Of a stretch of DNA of 64,000 nt, positions 9,411 through 17,744 are shown one piece after another; the first letter of the stretch is position 1; each line of letters begins with the position of its first letter. The notes beneath the pieces are model-generated. The model saw only the letters and a program-made list of their open reading frames with translations. It was not told where the DNA came from and made no database searches. Source of the DNA: QHVT01 sp036399015 (GTDB lineage Bacteria > Acidobacteriota > Thermoanaerobaculia > Gp7-AA8); assembly GCA_036399015.1 (NCBI GenBank), contig DASWNW010000085.1, positions 8,732 to 72,731 on the forward strand, written 5' to 3'. The translations under genes were made by a program, and so were the position numbers.

Positions 9411-9414
9411 GGCG

Positions 9415-10362
9415 ATGCCTCTCATTCGCTGCCCGAAGTGCGGGCAGGCATACGACGTCCCCGGCGTGATCGCGGTCCGGCTGCCGAACTCGATCGCCAC
9501 CTGCCAGTGCGGCGAATGGCTCTCCGGCAGCAAGGCGGCGGTGCTCGCGCGGCTGGTGGACGTGAACCAGATCCGGGAGGTCGACCTCAAGCCGTACCGC
9601 GTCGCGGAACCGGCGGAGCCGGCGCCGGCGCGTCACAGCGAGCCGATGCTGGCGGCGGCAAGACCACGCTCCGTGCGCATCGTGGCGCGCGGCGCGAAGG
9701 AGTCGCTCAACACGATCTTCACCATCCACGAGCATCCGCTCTGGATCGGCCGCAAGGGCTGTCACGTCGAGCTGGCGGAGGCGGAGCTGTCGATCCGCCA
9801 CTGCTCGATCTCCGTCCGCGGCGACAAGCTGGTCATACGCGACGCCGACTCGCACATGGGGACGTTCCTGGACGGGCAACCGATCGACGAGGCCACGATC
9901 GAAGAAGGCGTGCACCTGCTGCGCGTCGGCACCGCGCTCGTCAGCGTCGAGCCGACCGACGAGCAGGGGGTGCCGGTGACGCCGATCGCGCTCGACACCG
10001 CGACGGTGGTCGACGAGTCGGCGCTCGCGGCGAAGATGCAGAGCATGCGCACCACGCAGCCGGCGGCGGCATCGCGGGTGGTGCTGATCTGCGTCGAGGG
10101 ACCGCTCGTGGGGCAGGAGTTCGAGATTCCAAACGGCGGCCTGGTGGTCGGCCGCGAGGGGCACGTGCGCGTTCCGGACGAGTTCCTCTCCCGCCGGCAC
10201 TTCGAGGTGGTGCGCGAAGAGGACGGCACCGTGCGCGTCCGCGATCTCGGGAGCCGCAACGGCACGTTCCTGAACACGCTTCCGGCGCGCAACACGAAGA
10301 TCCACGCCGGGGACGAGATCCGCGCCGGCGTGAACCGGTTCAGGATCGAGCAGCGGGCGTAG
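9415..10362 (+). CDS. Twin FHA-domain protein with N-terminal zinc ribbon
   Basis: A 315-residue phosphothreonine-reader type protein. The N-terminus has CPKCG (residues 6-10) and CQCG (about 34-37), a short zinc-ribbon-like module. FHA domain 1 spans roughly 85-180 (WIGRKGCHVELAEAELSIRHCSI; MGTFLDGQPI). FHA domain 2 spans roughly 220-312 (VVGREGHVRVPDEFLSRRHFEV; DLGSRNGTFLN), with the conserved GR, SxxH and N residues. The second domain is more canonical. Such proteins usually sit in Ser/Thr-kinase or secretion pathways; no kinase is in the window. It is divergent from the chemoreceptor and followed 84 bp later by the GGDEF gene. Confidence 0.9.
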   Translation: MPLIRCPKCGQAYDVPGVIAVRLPNSIATCQCGEWLSGSKAAVLARLVDVNQIREVDLKPYRVAEPAEPAPARHSEPMLAAARPRSVRIVARGAKESLNTIFTIHEHPLWIGRKGCHVELAEAELSIRHCSISVRGDKLVIRDADSHMGTFLDGQPIDEATIEEGVHLLRVGTALVSVEPTDEQGVPVTPIALDTATVVDESALAAKMQSMRTTQPAAASRVVLICVEGPLVGQEFEIPNGGLVVGREGHVRVPDEFLSRRHFEVVREEDGTVRVRDLGSRNGTFLNTLPARNTKIHAGDEIRAGVNRFRIEQRA

Positions 10363-10391
10363 CCGCCGGCCTCAACTTCCACGATTGGCGG

Positions 10392-10420
10392 TTGGTGGCG
10401 GCTGGCGTGCGACCTATACT
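10392..10420 (+). promoter_or_regulatory. Sigma-70-like promoter of the GGDEF gene
   Basis: TTGGTG (10392-10397) and TATACT (10415-10420) are separated by 17 bp and lie 26 bp upstream of the GGDEF start codon. AGGA at 10436-10439 is a plausible ribosome-binding site. Confidence 0.5.
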
Positions 10421-10446
10421 GCGCGTCTCTCTCTCAGGACGACACC

Positions 10447-11310
10447 ATGAATAGCTTCGAATCCGCTGTCGCTCGGATTCTCGCGCCTGTTTCCGAGCTG
10501 CTGAAAAGGCCCCTGTCTGTTGTCGACGCGCAATCGCCGGAGGCCCGCAACGCGTTCGCGGTGCGGCTCGACGTGCCGCGCGTTGCCGTCGTCTCCGCGG
10601 ACGGCGCGCCCTTCGGCGAGCACGAACGCCAGCTCATCGCCGAGCTGTTCTCCGTCATCCGCCTGGCGCAGGAGACGGAGGCGCGGTACGACGAGCTCGA
10701 GCAACGGATGCTCGGTCTGCAGCGCGAGAACCTCGATCTCGTGGTGCGGAACCGCATGCTCTCCGAGGTCTCGACGCGCGACTCGCTGACGGGGCTGTAC
10801 AACCGCTGGTTCGTGCTGGAGAAGATCGACAGCGAGATCAATCGCGCGCTCCGCCACGGCTCACCGATGTCGCTGCTCATGCTCGACATCGACCACTTCA
10901 AGCGGATCAACGACACCTGGGGGCACCCGGCCGGCGACCAGGTGCTGCAGGCGATCGGGAAGCTCCTGCGCGAGAGCTGCCGCGTCTACGACGTGCCGGG
11001 ACGCTACGGCGGCGAGGAGTTCTGCATCGTGCTGCCGGAGACGAAGCCGGGGAACACGAACGTGGTGGCGGAGCGCATCCGCCGCCGGCTGGAGGCGACG
11101 GAGCTGTCGTGCGGCGACGGCTCGATCGTCGTCACCGCCTCGATCGGCATCGCCGGCATGGAGGCGTCGTCCGACGGCGAGATCCTGAGCCCCGCGGCGC
11201 TGATCGACCGCGCGGACCGGGCGATGTACACGGCGAAGAGCCGTGGGCGAAACCGCGTCGAGACGTGGGACGAGGCGCTGCTTTCGGCAGACGACGTCAT
11301 CAGTCATTGA
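10447..11310 (+). CDS. Diguanylate cyclase (GGDEF domain)
   Basis: A 287-residue protein that should make cyclic di-GMP from GTP. The N-terminal 70 residues have no clear domain, residues about 72-108 look like a coiled coil (ETEARYDELEQRMLGLQREN), and the GGDEF domain follows from DSLTGLYNR (112-120). The active-site motif is GGEEF (188-192), a functional variant, and an RxxD product-inhibition site (RVYD, 179-182) lies exactly five residues upstream. Catalysis with feedback control is therefore likely. The nearby pilus and chemoreceptor genes suggest a motility or biofilm output, but that link is inferred from location only. Confidence 0.94.
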   Translation: MNSFESAVARILAPVSELLKRPLSVVDAQSPEARNAFAVRLDVPRVAVVSADGAPFGEHERQLIAELFSVIRLAQETEARYDELEQRMLGLQRENLDLVVRNRMLSEVSTRDSLTGLYNRWFVLEKIDSEINRALRHGSPMSLLMLDIDHFKRINDTWGHPAGDQVLQAIGKLLRESCRVYDVPGRYGGEEFCIVLPETKPGNTNVVAERIRRRLEATELSCGDGSIVVTASIGIAGMEASSDGEILSPAALIDRADRAMYTAKSRGRNRVETWDEALLSADDVISH

Positions 11311-11322
11311 TTCCGTGAGCCG

Positions 11323-11346
11323 GATCACGGCAGCTCTGCCGTGATC
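11323..11346. promoter_or_regulatory. 24-bp perfect palindrome upstream of the CsgG-like gene
   Basis: Arms GATCACGGCAG (11323-11333) and CTGCCGTGATC (11336-11346) are perfect inverse complements around a 2-bp centre. It lies 13 bp after the GGDEF stop and 43 bp before the CsgG-like start. The lack of a loop and of a T-run argues against a terminator and in favour of a protein-binding operator. Confidence 0.55.
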
Positions 11347-11388
11347 GCCATACATTGCGCAGCACCAAAATCGGGACACGAGGAAAAA

Positions 11389-12090
11389 ATGAGAATCAAG
11401 TTTGTCGTCTCCATTCTTTTGCTGTTCATTGCCGGCAGCGCCTTCGCGGCCAAGCCGGTCGTCGGCGTGGCGGAGTTCCAGAACGACACGTCGGCCGGCT
11501 GGTGGTCGGGTGGCGTCGGGCGCGAGCTCGCCGGCATGCTGGCCAACGAGCTGGCGGGCACGGGCAAGTTCAAGGTCGTCGAGCGCGAGAAGCTCGACAA
11601 GGTGCTCGACGAGCAGGACCTCGCCGACTCCGGCCGCATCAAGAAGTCCACCGGCGCGAAGATCGGCCAGCTCACCGGCGCGCAGTACATCGTCGTCGGC
11701 ACGCTGTCGGCCTTCGAAAACGACGTCAAGGGCACCGGCGGCGGCGTCAGCTTCCGCGGCATCTCCCTCGGCGGTAAGAAAGAGGATGCGTACCTGGCGG
11801 TCGACCTCCGCGTCATCGACACCACGACGGGCGAGGTCGAGTTCACCCGGACCGTGGAGGCGCGCGCGTCGAGCAGCGGCGTGAACGTCGGCGTCTACCG
11901 CGGCGGCTTCGGCGGCAACCTCGGCCAGTACGAGAAGACCCCCACCGGCAAGGCCATCCGCGCCGTGCTCATGGAGATCAGCGAGTACCTCGGCTGCGCC
12001 ATGGTCGACCAGGACGACTGCATGGACGAGTACGACCAGAAGGAATCGTCCCGCCGCGAGAAGACCAGGAAGGCGATCAAGCTCGACTAA
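11389..12090 (+). CDS. CsgG/HfaB-family outer-membrane protein
   Basis: A 233-residue exported protein with a clear signal peptide (MRIKFVVSILLLFIAGSAFA) and a CsgG-type fold: VVGVAEFQNDTSAGWW, the GRELAGMLANELAGTGKFKVVEREKLDKVLDEQDL stretch split over residues about 42-78, and the GAQYIVVGTLSAFE strand. CsgG proteins form the curli secretion pore; many distant homologues have unknown roles. The usual lipobox Cys is absent, since the signal ends in Ala-x-Ala, so anchoring differs from true CsgG. No curlin genes are visible. The ATG at 11389 follows GAGGAAAAA, a good ribosome-binding site, and is preferred over the upstream in-frame start. Confidence 0.85.
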   Translation: MRIKFVVSILLLFIAGSAFAAKPVVGVAEFQNDTSAGWWSGGVGRELAGMLANELAGTGKFKVVEREKLDKVLDEQDLADSGRIKKSTGAKIGQLTGAQYIVVGTLSAFENDVKGTGGGVSFRGISLGGKKEDAYLAVDLRVIDTTTGEVEFTRTVEARASSSGVNVGVYRGGFGGNLGQYEKTPTGKAIRAVLMEISEYLGCAMVDQDDCMDEYDQKESSRREKTRKAIKLD

Positions 12091-12115
12091 CGGGCATCAG
12101 CAGCAGGTTCCCGGT

Positions 12116-12142
12116 AAGCCGGTCCTTCGGGTCCGGCTTTTT
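12116..12142 (+). terminator. Rho-independent terminator after the CsgG-like gene
   Basis: A 10-bp stem (AAGCCGGTCC and GGTCCGGCTT, one T-T mismatch) with a TTCG tetraloop is followed by a run of Ts, 25 bp after the stop codon. Confidence 0.88.
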
Positions 12143-12191
12143 GTTTGTCTGAACGCGGCGAATCTTTCCGCCTCATTCTCGCTACTTACGC

Positions 12192-12239
12192 TTGACTTTC
12201 GCCCTGTTACCGCCTACATTGATGGTTGTGAGGCGGTAA
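12192..12239 (+). promoter_or_regulatory. lexA promoter with candidate SOS operator
   Basis: TTGACT (12192-12197) and TACATT (12215-12220), 17 bp apart, form a good sigma-70-type promoter 19 bp upstream of the lexA start. Two overlapping operator candidates exist. One is CTGT-N8-ACAT (12204-12219), one base off the enterobacterial SOS consensus. The other is a wider 8-bp perfect inverted repeat TTACCGCC/GGCGGTAA (12207-12214 and 12232-12239) that reaches the start codon. Either would allow autorepression. Confidence 0.6.
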
Positions 12240-12880
12240 TGAGATACCTGACGGAACGGCAGCGCGACATTCTCAACTTCATCCGCGATTTCCAGAAGAA
12301 CCGCGGGATCGCGCCGACGCACCGGGAGATCTGCGACCACTTCGGGTTCTCCTCGTACGGCACGGTCTACAAGCACCTGTCCCTCCTGGAGAAGAAGGGG
12401 CTGATCCGGCGGGACTGGAACCAGAAGCGGGGCGTCGAAGTCGTGGACCAGCCGGAGCAGGCGGAAGCGGTCCCGGCGCGCCGGGAGACGGGAGCGGGCG
12501 CCGCGGTGCGCGAGCTGCCGCTGTTCGGCTACATCGCGGCGGGCAAGCCGCTCGACGTCGACGTGTCGGACGAGACGATCACGGTCCCGGAGCACCTGAC
12601 CACCCGTGGCGAGAACTACGTCCTGAAGGTGCGGGGCGACTCGATGGTCGAAGACGGCATCCTGGACGGCGACCTCGTGATCATCGCCAGGCGCGAGCTG
12701 GCCGACAACGGACAGATGGTCGTCGCGAACGTCTCCGGGGAAGTCACTCTCAAGCGCCTCTATCGAGAAGGAGATCGGGTCCGGCTGCAGCCGGCGAACT
12801 CGATGATGAATCCCATCTACGCCGCTGCGCGAGACGTCGCGGTTCAGGGCGTGGTCGTCGGTCTGATGAGACGTTTCTAG
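12239..12880 (+). CDS. lexA: SOS repressor LexA
   Basis: A 213-residue self-cleaving transcriptional repressor of the DNA-damage response. The N-terminal winged helix-turn-helix (1-65) contains TERQRDILNFIRDF and a recognition region near GTVYKHLSLLEKKG. The C-terminal peptidase domain shows the Ala-Gly cleavage site (about A101-G102 in GYIAAGKPL), the catalytic Ser in GDSM (about S135) and the catalytic Lys in EVTLKRL (about K172). All elements for RecA-stimulated autoproteolysis are present. The start at 12239 follows GAGGCGG. A strong promoter and palindromic operator lie directly upstream. An XRE regulator follows after 30 bp and may be co-transcribed, and so SOS-responsive. Confidence 0.96.
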   Translation: MRYLTERQRDILNFIRDFQKNRGIAPTHREICDHFGFSSYGTVYKHLSLLEKKGLIRRDWNQKRGVEVVDQPEQAEAVPARRETGAGAAVRELPLFGYIAAGKPLDVDVSDETITVPEHLTTRGENYVLKVRGDSMVEDGILDGDLVIIARRELADNGQMVVANVSGEVTLKRLYREGDRVRLQPANSMMNPIYAAARDVAVQGVVVGLMRRF

Positions 12881-12910
12881 TCGCAGTTGATGGAACAGGT
12901 GAGGAAGCCA

Positions 12911-13363
12911 ATGGATCTCGTACTCAAACTCCGTGAAATCCGCAGGCTCCGCGGGCTGAGCCAGAAAGATGTAGCCCGCCTCTCCGGCGTCGGTGAGAAG
13001 ACGATCAGCTCATTCGAGACCGGGCAGCGCATCGGATCCCTGAAGCTCGAGCAGCTCAAGAGCATGCTCGACGTGTACGGCCTGACCGAGGCCGAGTTCT
13101 TTGGCGGCACGATCGAGCGGGAGATCGCCCCGTGGGAGCTCGACGAAGACGAATGCGCGACGCAGCGCCTCGCCGACGAGCTGCGGGCGCTCCCGAAGAC
13201 GATCAAGAAGACGATGCTCGCGAAGTTCGAGCTGATGCTGGAAACCGCAACGGCGGTCGACCACGCAAAGCAGGCCGAGCACAACAAGCAGCAGGTCGGG
13301 GAGAAGCGTCCCGCCTTCGTCCGCGACGAGCCCGAGTGGCAGATGCTGACGTCGCGAAACTGA
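12911..13363 (+). CDS. XRE-family helix-turn-helix regulator
   Basis: A 150-residue protein with an N-terminal HTH (LVLKLREIRRLRGLSQKDVARLSGVGEKTISSFETG split over residues 2-38), a lambda-repressor-like DNA-binding fold. The C-terminal half is helical and charged, with no enzyme domain, and ends in an acidic then aromatic tail. The frame is open from 12887 (a TTG), but the ATG at 12911 is preceded by GAGGAAG at ideal spacing, so the shorter form is chosen. It lies 30 bp after lexA on the same strand, so it may be a second SOS-linked regulator; its targets are unknown. Confidence 0.82.
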   Translation: MDLVLKLREIRRLRGLSQKDVARLSGVGEKTISSFETGQRIGSLKLEQLKSMLDVYGLTEAEFFGGTIEREIAPWELDEDECATQRLADELRALPKTIKKTMLAKFELMLETATAVDHAKQAEHNKQQVGEKRPAFVRDEPEWQMLTSRN

Positions 13364-13388
13364 AGAATCGGCGCAAAGGCGCCGGCGG

Positions 13389-15515
13389 TCACCGCGAGGC
13401 GGTGGCCGTCGCGCGCTCCCGCCACCGCGCGGTCGCACGCGTATCGCCGAGCGCCTCGGTCGTCTCCGCTGCGAACAGCATCGTACTGCGGCTGGGATTC
13501 GCCCTCACCATCGACTCCAGTATGCCCACGGCCTGCTGATAGCGGTCGGTGAGGATGTAGACGATGTAGAGGCTGGCGTACGGCTGCCGGTTCTTCGGGA
13601 AGAGTGCGATCTCCCGTTTGAGCGCCTCCTCGGCCGGCCCGAACTGCTGCATCCTCGCCAGGGCGTCGCCGGTGACGAAGAACAGAGACTCGACCGCTCC
13701 CGCTTTCCGCTGCTGCGCTTCTGCCGCCGCCTGACGCGCGACCTCGAGCGCCTCGCGCGGCCGCTCCTGCTGATTCAGGATGCGCGCGAGCAGCACCTTC
13801 GCCTGAATGTCGGTGTGCGTGTCGTTCAGCGCCAGGCGTGCCTCAGCCTCCGCTTGCGCGTACCGCTGCCGCTCCAGCTCGATCGTGCCGAGGAGCAGGT
13901 GTGCGCCGCCGTAGTTCACTTTCTCGCCGAGGCGCGCATGCTCCGCCGCGAGGTCATACTGCTTGAGCCGCAGGTAGACGTTGCCAATCCGGAGCGCATA
14001 GCCCGGCGCGAGCGACGGGTTGAGGCCCACGGCCTTGCGGTAGGCCTCGACGGCATCCTCCAGCCGTCCCATCGCCTCGTACGAGACGCCGAGCTGGTTC
14101 CAGCCGTCGGAGAGGAGGGGATTCTTCTTCAGGATCGCCTGCAGCTCCTCGACGGCACGGGCGTGATTGCCCTGCTGCGCGACGCGCGAGGCCTCGATCA
14201 TCGCGGAAAGCTCCTGGATGCCGTCTTTTGGATCCGGCAGCGGGCCGGTCGAGGGTGCGGCGGTGGAGCCGAGGTAGCCGAGCGCCGCGAGCTTCTTCGC
14301 TTCCTCGGGGTCGATGTTCGTCGGGATCTCCACCGTGGCGCCGAACTTCGCCAGCTCGTCGCGCATGCTGGCGTAAACGCGCCGCGTCTCCGCCAGGACG
14401 TTCTTCGTTTCACCCGGATCGTTGCGGATGTCGTAGAGCTCCGGCCGCGGGGCCTGGATGAAGTGGTAGTCCGACGCCACGAGCGAGCGCAGCTCGCTCC
14501 AGCCGAGATGCACGCGCGGATACAGCGTCTCCGCGTAGACGCGGCGCGTCGAGGCCTGCGGGTCGGCGGCGAGCAGCGACCGGCCTTCGACTCCCTCCGG
14601 CATCTTCGTGCCGGTCACCGACGCGACCGTCGGCAGAATATCGACGAGACCGACCGGCTGCTCCGCCGTCTCCCCCGCACGTGCGTTGCCCGGCAGCTTC
14701 ACGAACAATGGTACGTGCAGCGCCTCGCGGTAGAGGAAGATCCCGTGCTCCGCCTCACCGTGCTGGTTGAGCCCTTCACCATGGTCGGAAACGACGACGA
14801 TCAACGCCTTGTCGTAGACGCCGTCGCTCTTCAATCCCGCGATGAACTCACCGACGATCTGGTCGACGGCCGCGATCTCGCCGTCGTACGGCAGCTTGTA
14901 GCGCGAGCGATACGGCTCCGGCGGCGTGTACGGCGAGTGCGGCTCGAACAGGTGCAGCATGAAGAAGAACGGCTTCTCCTTGCGCGCGGAGATCCACTGC
15001 CGCGCGACCGCCGCGGTGTCCCCGCCGGCGCGCTGCAGCGATCCGAGCGCCACGTCGGGCTTGCTGACGATTCCGTCGTCGTAGAAGTCGAACGTCGCGC
15101 CGATGCCGGTGCTCGAGCGCAGCACGTACGCGGACACGGCACCGCCGCTCTCGTACCCCTCCGGCTTCAGCATCGTCGGAATGGTCGGTACACCTTCGGC
15201 GAGCCGGTAGCCGACGTTGTTCCGCACGTTGTGCGTCTGGGGCAGCTTCCCCGTCAGCAGTGAGGTATGCGCCGGCAGCGTCAGAGGCACGTGCGTGTAG
15301 GCGTTCGTGAACAGGATCGAATCGCGCCGGAACGCGTCGAGGGCGGGCGTCTGCACGTCCGTGTAGCCATAGGCCGGCAGGTGATCCGCGCGCAACGTGT
15401 CGATGGAGATGATGATGACCGGCGCGCCGGGCGATGCGACCTTCGACTCACCGCCTCGATTGCAAGCGGCGCCGAGAAAGGCGAGACAGAGAGCAGCGAT
15501 TGCGTTCAGCTTCAT
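13389..15515 (-). CDS. Sulfatase-like (alkaline phosphatase superfamily) lipoprotein with C-terminal TPRs
   Basis: A 708-residue putative lipoprotein: signal MKLNAIAALCLAFLGAAC with the lipobox Cys at 18. The sulfatase/phosphatase-fold domain (about 32-400) shows the metal-binding IIISIDTLRADHLPAYGY and VVVSDHGEGLNQHGE elements. At the place where sulfatases have CxPxR (formylglycine) it has TLPAH, so the nucleophile is most likely Thr, as in phospho-transfer members of the superfamily. Sulfate-ester hydrolysis is therefore doubtful. About seven TPR-like helices follow (about 425-690). It is a tandem paralogue of the next gene, 13 bp away. The ATG at 15515 is chosen for the lipoprotein signal and GGGAA upstream. 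Confidence 0.85.
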   Translation of the reverse strand: MKLNAIAALCLAFLGAACNRGGESKVASPGAPVIIISIDTLRADHLPAYGYTDVQTPALDAFRRDSILFTNAYTHVPLTLPAHTSLLTGKLPQTHNVRNNVGYRLAEGVPTIPTMLKPEGYESGGAVSAYVLRSSTGIGATFDFYDDGIVSKPDVALGSLQRAGGDTAAVARQWISARKEKPFFFMLHLFEPHSPYTPPEPYRSRYKLPYDGEIAAVDQIVGEFIAGLKSDGVYDKALIVVVSDHGEGLNQHGEAEHGIFLYREALHVPLFVKLPGNARAGETAEQPVGLVDILPTVASVTGTKMPEGVEGRSLLAADPQASTRRVYAETLYPRVHLGWSELRSLVASDYHFIQAPRPELYDIRNDPGETKNVLAETRRVYASMRDELAKFGATVEIPTNIDPEEAKKLAALGYLGSTAAPSTGPLPDPKDGIQELSAMIEASRVAQQGNHARAVEELQAILKKNPLLSDGWNQLGVSYEAMGRLEDAVEAYRKAVGLNPSLAPGYALRIGNVYLRLKQYDLAAEHARLGEKVNYGGAHLLLGTIELERQRYAQAEAEARLALNDTHTDIQAKVLLARILNQQERPREALEVARQAAAEAQQRKAGAVESLFFVTGDALARMQQFGPAEEALKREIALFPKNRQPYASLYIVYILTDRYQQAVGILESMVRANPSRSTMLFAAETTEALGDTRATARWRERATATASR

Positions 15516-15528
15516 GGTTCCCTTCCCG

Positions 15529-17679
15529 TCATCGTCCCTGCGCCGCACGCGCGCGCCAGCGGCTTGCCGCCTCGGCGTGGCCGAAATGGGCGAGGGTGTT
15601 CGCCGCGAGCGCGTACTGCGCCGGCGATGGGCTGGCCGCGACCATCTGCGACAGCACCGACTCGGCGGCGGCGAGGTCGTTCTGCATCAGGTGAATCGCC
15701 GCGAGCCGCCCGTACGCCTCGGCATGCTGCGGCTGCAGCCGGATTTCGTTCCGCAACGCTTCCATCGCCTCGCCTGGCCGCGACAGCCGCATCAACGCGC
15801 CCGCGCGGGCCATCTCGAGCGAGCGCACCGGCGGCTCGCCGCGGGCCGCGCGCGCCGACTTGAACGTATCGAGCACGCGCAGCGCCTCCGCCGCGCTCGT
15901 GCCGCCGGAGGCGAGCAACGCCTCGCTCAACAGCAGCACTCCCTGCGGCTCGTATTGCGGGTCGCGCGCTGCCTCGCGCGCATGCCGCTGCGCATTCGCG
16001 GTCGAGCGCGCGGCGAGTGCGATGCGCCCCAGGAGCAGGTGCGCGCCTCCCGGATTCGACCGCAACGCGAGCTCCGCATGCGCCCGCGCGTCCTCGAGAC
16101 GCCCGGCATTGAGGAACGCCGTGGCTACACCGATTGCAACCTGCTCGGTGAGCGCGGGGTTGCGCGCCAGCAGGCCGCGGTAGACCTCCCCCGCCTCAGC
16201 GTACTGCCGCGCCGCTTCGTGCGCGCGCGCCAGGCCGATGGCCGCGTCGGCGAACTGCGGATTCGAGGCGAGCAGACTCTTGAACCCGCGGATCGCCGCC
16301 TCCGCGTCGCCAGCGGCGAGCGCCGCGTTCGCAGCCTCGTAGTCCGCGAGCTGGTGCACCTTGTCTTTCGGATCGGGCAACTCGCCGGTCGCATCGGCGG
16401 CCGGTGCCGAGATGTAGCCGAGTGCCGCCAGCTTCGCCGCCTCTTCGGGCGACGCGGCGCTCGGCGCGGTCAGCTTTTTGTCGAGCTTCGCGAGCTCGCC
16501 GCGGAACGACGCGGCAGCGCGCCTCTCGTCGGCCACCACGTTCCGCTGTTCGCGCGGATCGTCCGCGAGGACGTACAGCTCCGCGCGCGGGGCGTCGATG
16601 TAATGCTGCTCGTTCGAGATCAGCGAGCGTACGTCGCTCCAGCCGAGATGGAGCCGCGCGTAGAGCGATTCGCTGAAGACACGGCGCGCCTCGACGGCAC
16701 GTGCAGCCGGTCCGAGGAGCGGCACGCCCGCGAGTGCCGCCGGCTGCTCGACTCCGGCCAGCGAGAGGATCGTCGGGAAGACATCCACCAGTCCCACCGG
16801 TGCGTCGATGGCCGCGCCCGCGCTCGTGTTCTTCGGCAGCTTCACGATCAGCGGCACGTGGATCGCCTCGCGGTAGACGAAGATGCCGTGCTCTTTCTCG
16901 CCGTGGTCGTTGAGACCTTCGCCGTGGTCGCTGAGCAGGACGACGATCGCGCGGTCGTAAACGCCGGTTCGCCGCAGCTCGTCGAGGAACGAGCCGAGGA
17001 TTGCATCCGCGTGCGCGATCTCGCCGTCGTACGGGAGCGCGGCGGCCGACCGGTACGGCTCGGGCGGGTCGTACGGGGTGTGCGGCTCGAAGAGGTGGAG
17101 AAAGAAGAAGAAGGGAGACGAGCCGCGCTGCGCGATCCACGACGTCGCCGTGCTCACCGTCGCGCTGCCGGGCCGCTGAATCGCGCCGAGGTCCGCGCCC
17201 GGAACGAACGCGATCCCATCGTCGTAGGAGTCGAAAAGCTGGCGCAGTCCCGTACTGCCGCGCAGCACATAGGCCGACACCGCGGCTCCGGTGGCGTAGC
17301 CCTTCTGCTTCAGCGCGCCAGGGAGCGTGGGGACGTTCGCCGGCATGCGGTAGCCGATGTTGTCGCGGACACCGTGATCCGCCGGCAGCAGACCGGTGAA
17401 GAGCGACGCATGCGATGGAAGCGTCAGCGGCACCTGGGAGTAGGCGTTCCGGAACAGCACGCCGTCGTCGCGGAGCCGGTCGATGTTCGGCGTCTTCACG
17501 CCTTCATAGCCCCAGGCGGGGAGGTGATCCGCGCGCAGGGTGTCGATCGAGACGACGATCACCGGCGCACCTTCAAAGCTCGTCCGCGGCGGGGTGCTCG
17601 TCTCAGCGCGACGGCAGCCGCCGAGGAGCACGATGAGCGCGGCGGCTGCTGCGGCGAGGGAGCGGGGGCGAACTGCCAT
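15529..17679 (-). CDS. Sulfatase-like (alkaline phosphatase superfamily) lipoprotein with C-terminal TPRs, paralogue
   Basis: A 716-residue paralogue of the downstream gene, with signal MAVRPRSLAAAAAALIVLLGGC (lipobox LGGC, Cys 22). The hydrolase domain keeps VVSIDTLRADHLPAWGY and LLSDHGEGLNDHGEKEHG. The nucleophile segment reads TLPSH in place of CxPxR, again pointing to Thr. The rest (about 430-710) is TPR-like and Ala-rich. It lies downstream of the TonB receptor, beyond a terminator hairpin, so it may depend on read-through or its own promoter. Substrate unknown; cell-envelope phosphoesters or phosphoglycan transfer are possibilities by superfamily analogy only. Confidence 0.85.
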   Translation of the reverse strand: MAVRPRSLAAAAAALIVLLGGCRRAETSTPPRTSFEGAPVIVVSIDTLRADHLPAWGYEGVKTPNIDRLRDDGVLFRNAYSQVPLTLPSHASLFTGLLPADHGVRDNIGYRMPANVPTLPGALKQKGYATGAAVSAYVLRGSTGLRQLFDSYDDGIAFVPGADLGAIQRPGSATVSTATSWIAQRGSSPFFFFLHLFEPHTPYDPPEPYRSAAALPYDGEIAHADAILGSFLDELRRTGVYDRAIVVLLSDHGEGLNDHGEKEHGIFVYREAIHVPLIVKLPKNTSAGAAIDAPVGLVDVFPTILSLAGVEQPAALAGVPLLGPAARAVEARRVFSESLYARLHLGWSDVRSLISNEQHYIDAPRAELYVLADDPREQRNVVADERRAAASFRGELAKLDKKLTAPSAASPEEAAKLAALGYISAPAADATGELPDPKDKVHQLADYEAANAALAAGDAEAAIRGFKSLLASNPQFADAAIGLARAHEAARQYAEAGEVYRGLLARNPALTEQVAIGVATAFLNAGRLEDARAHAELALRSNPGGAHLLLGRIALAARSTANAQRHAREAARDPQYEPQGVLLLSEALLASGGTSAAEALRVLDTFKSARAARGEPPVRSLEMARAGALMRLSRPGEAMEALRNEIRLQPQHAEAYGRLAAIHLMQNDLAAAESVLSQMVAASPSPAQYALAANTLAHFGHAEAASRWRARAAQGR

Positions 17680-17694
17680 GCGGTGTCTTCAGAC

Positions 17695-17725
17695 AAAAAA
17701 AAGCCCCGGCATATGCCGGGGCTTT
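17695..17725 (-). terminator. Rho-independent terminator of the TonB receptor gene
   Basis: GCCCCGGC and GCCGGGGC flank an ATAT loop, and AAAG/CTTT extends the stem. On the minus strand it ends in a run of eight Ts (17702-17695). It lies 20 bp after the receptor stop codon. Confidence 0.93.
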
Positions 17726-17744
17726 CTCACAGCATTGGAACGAA

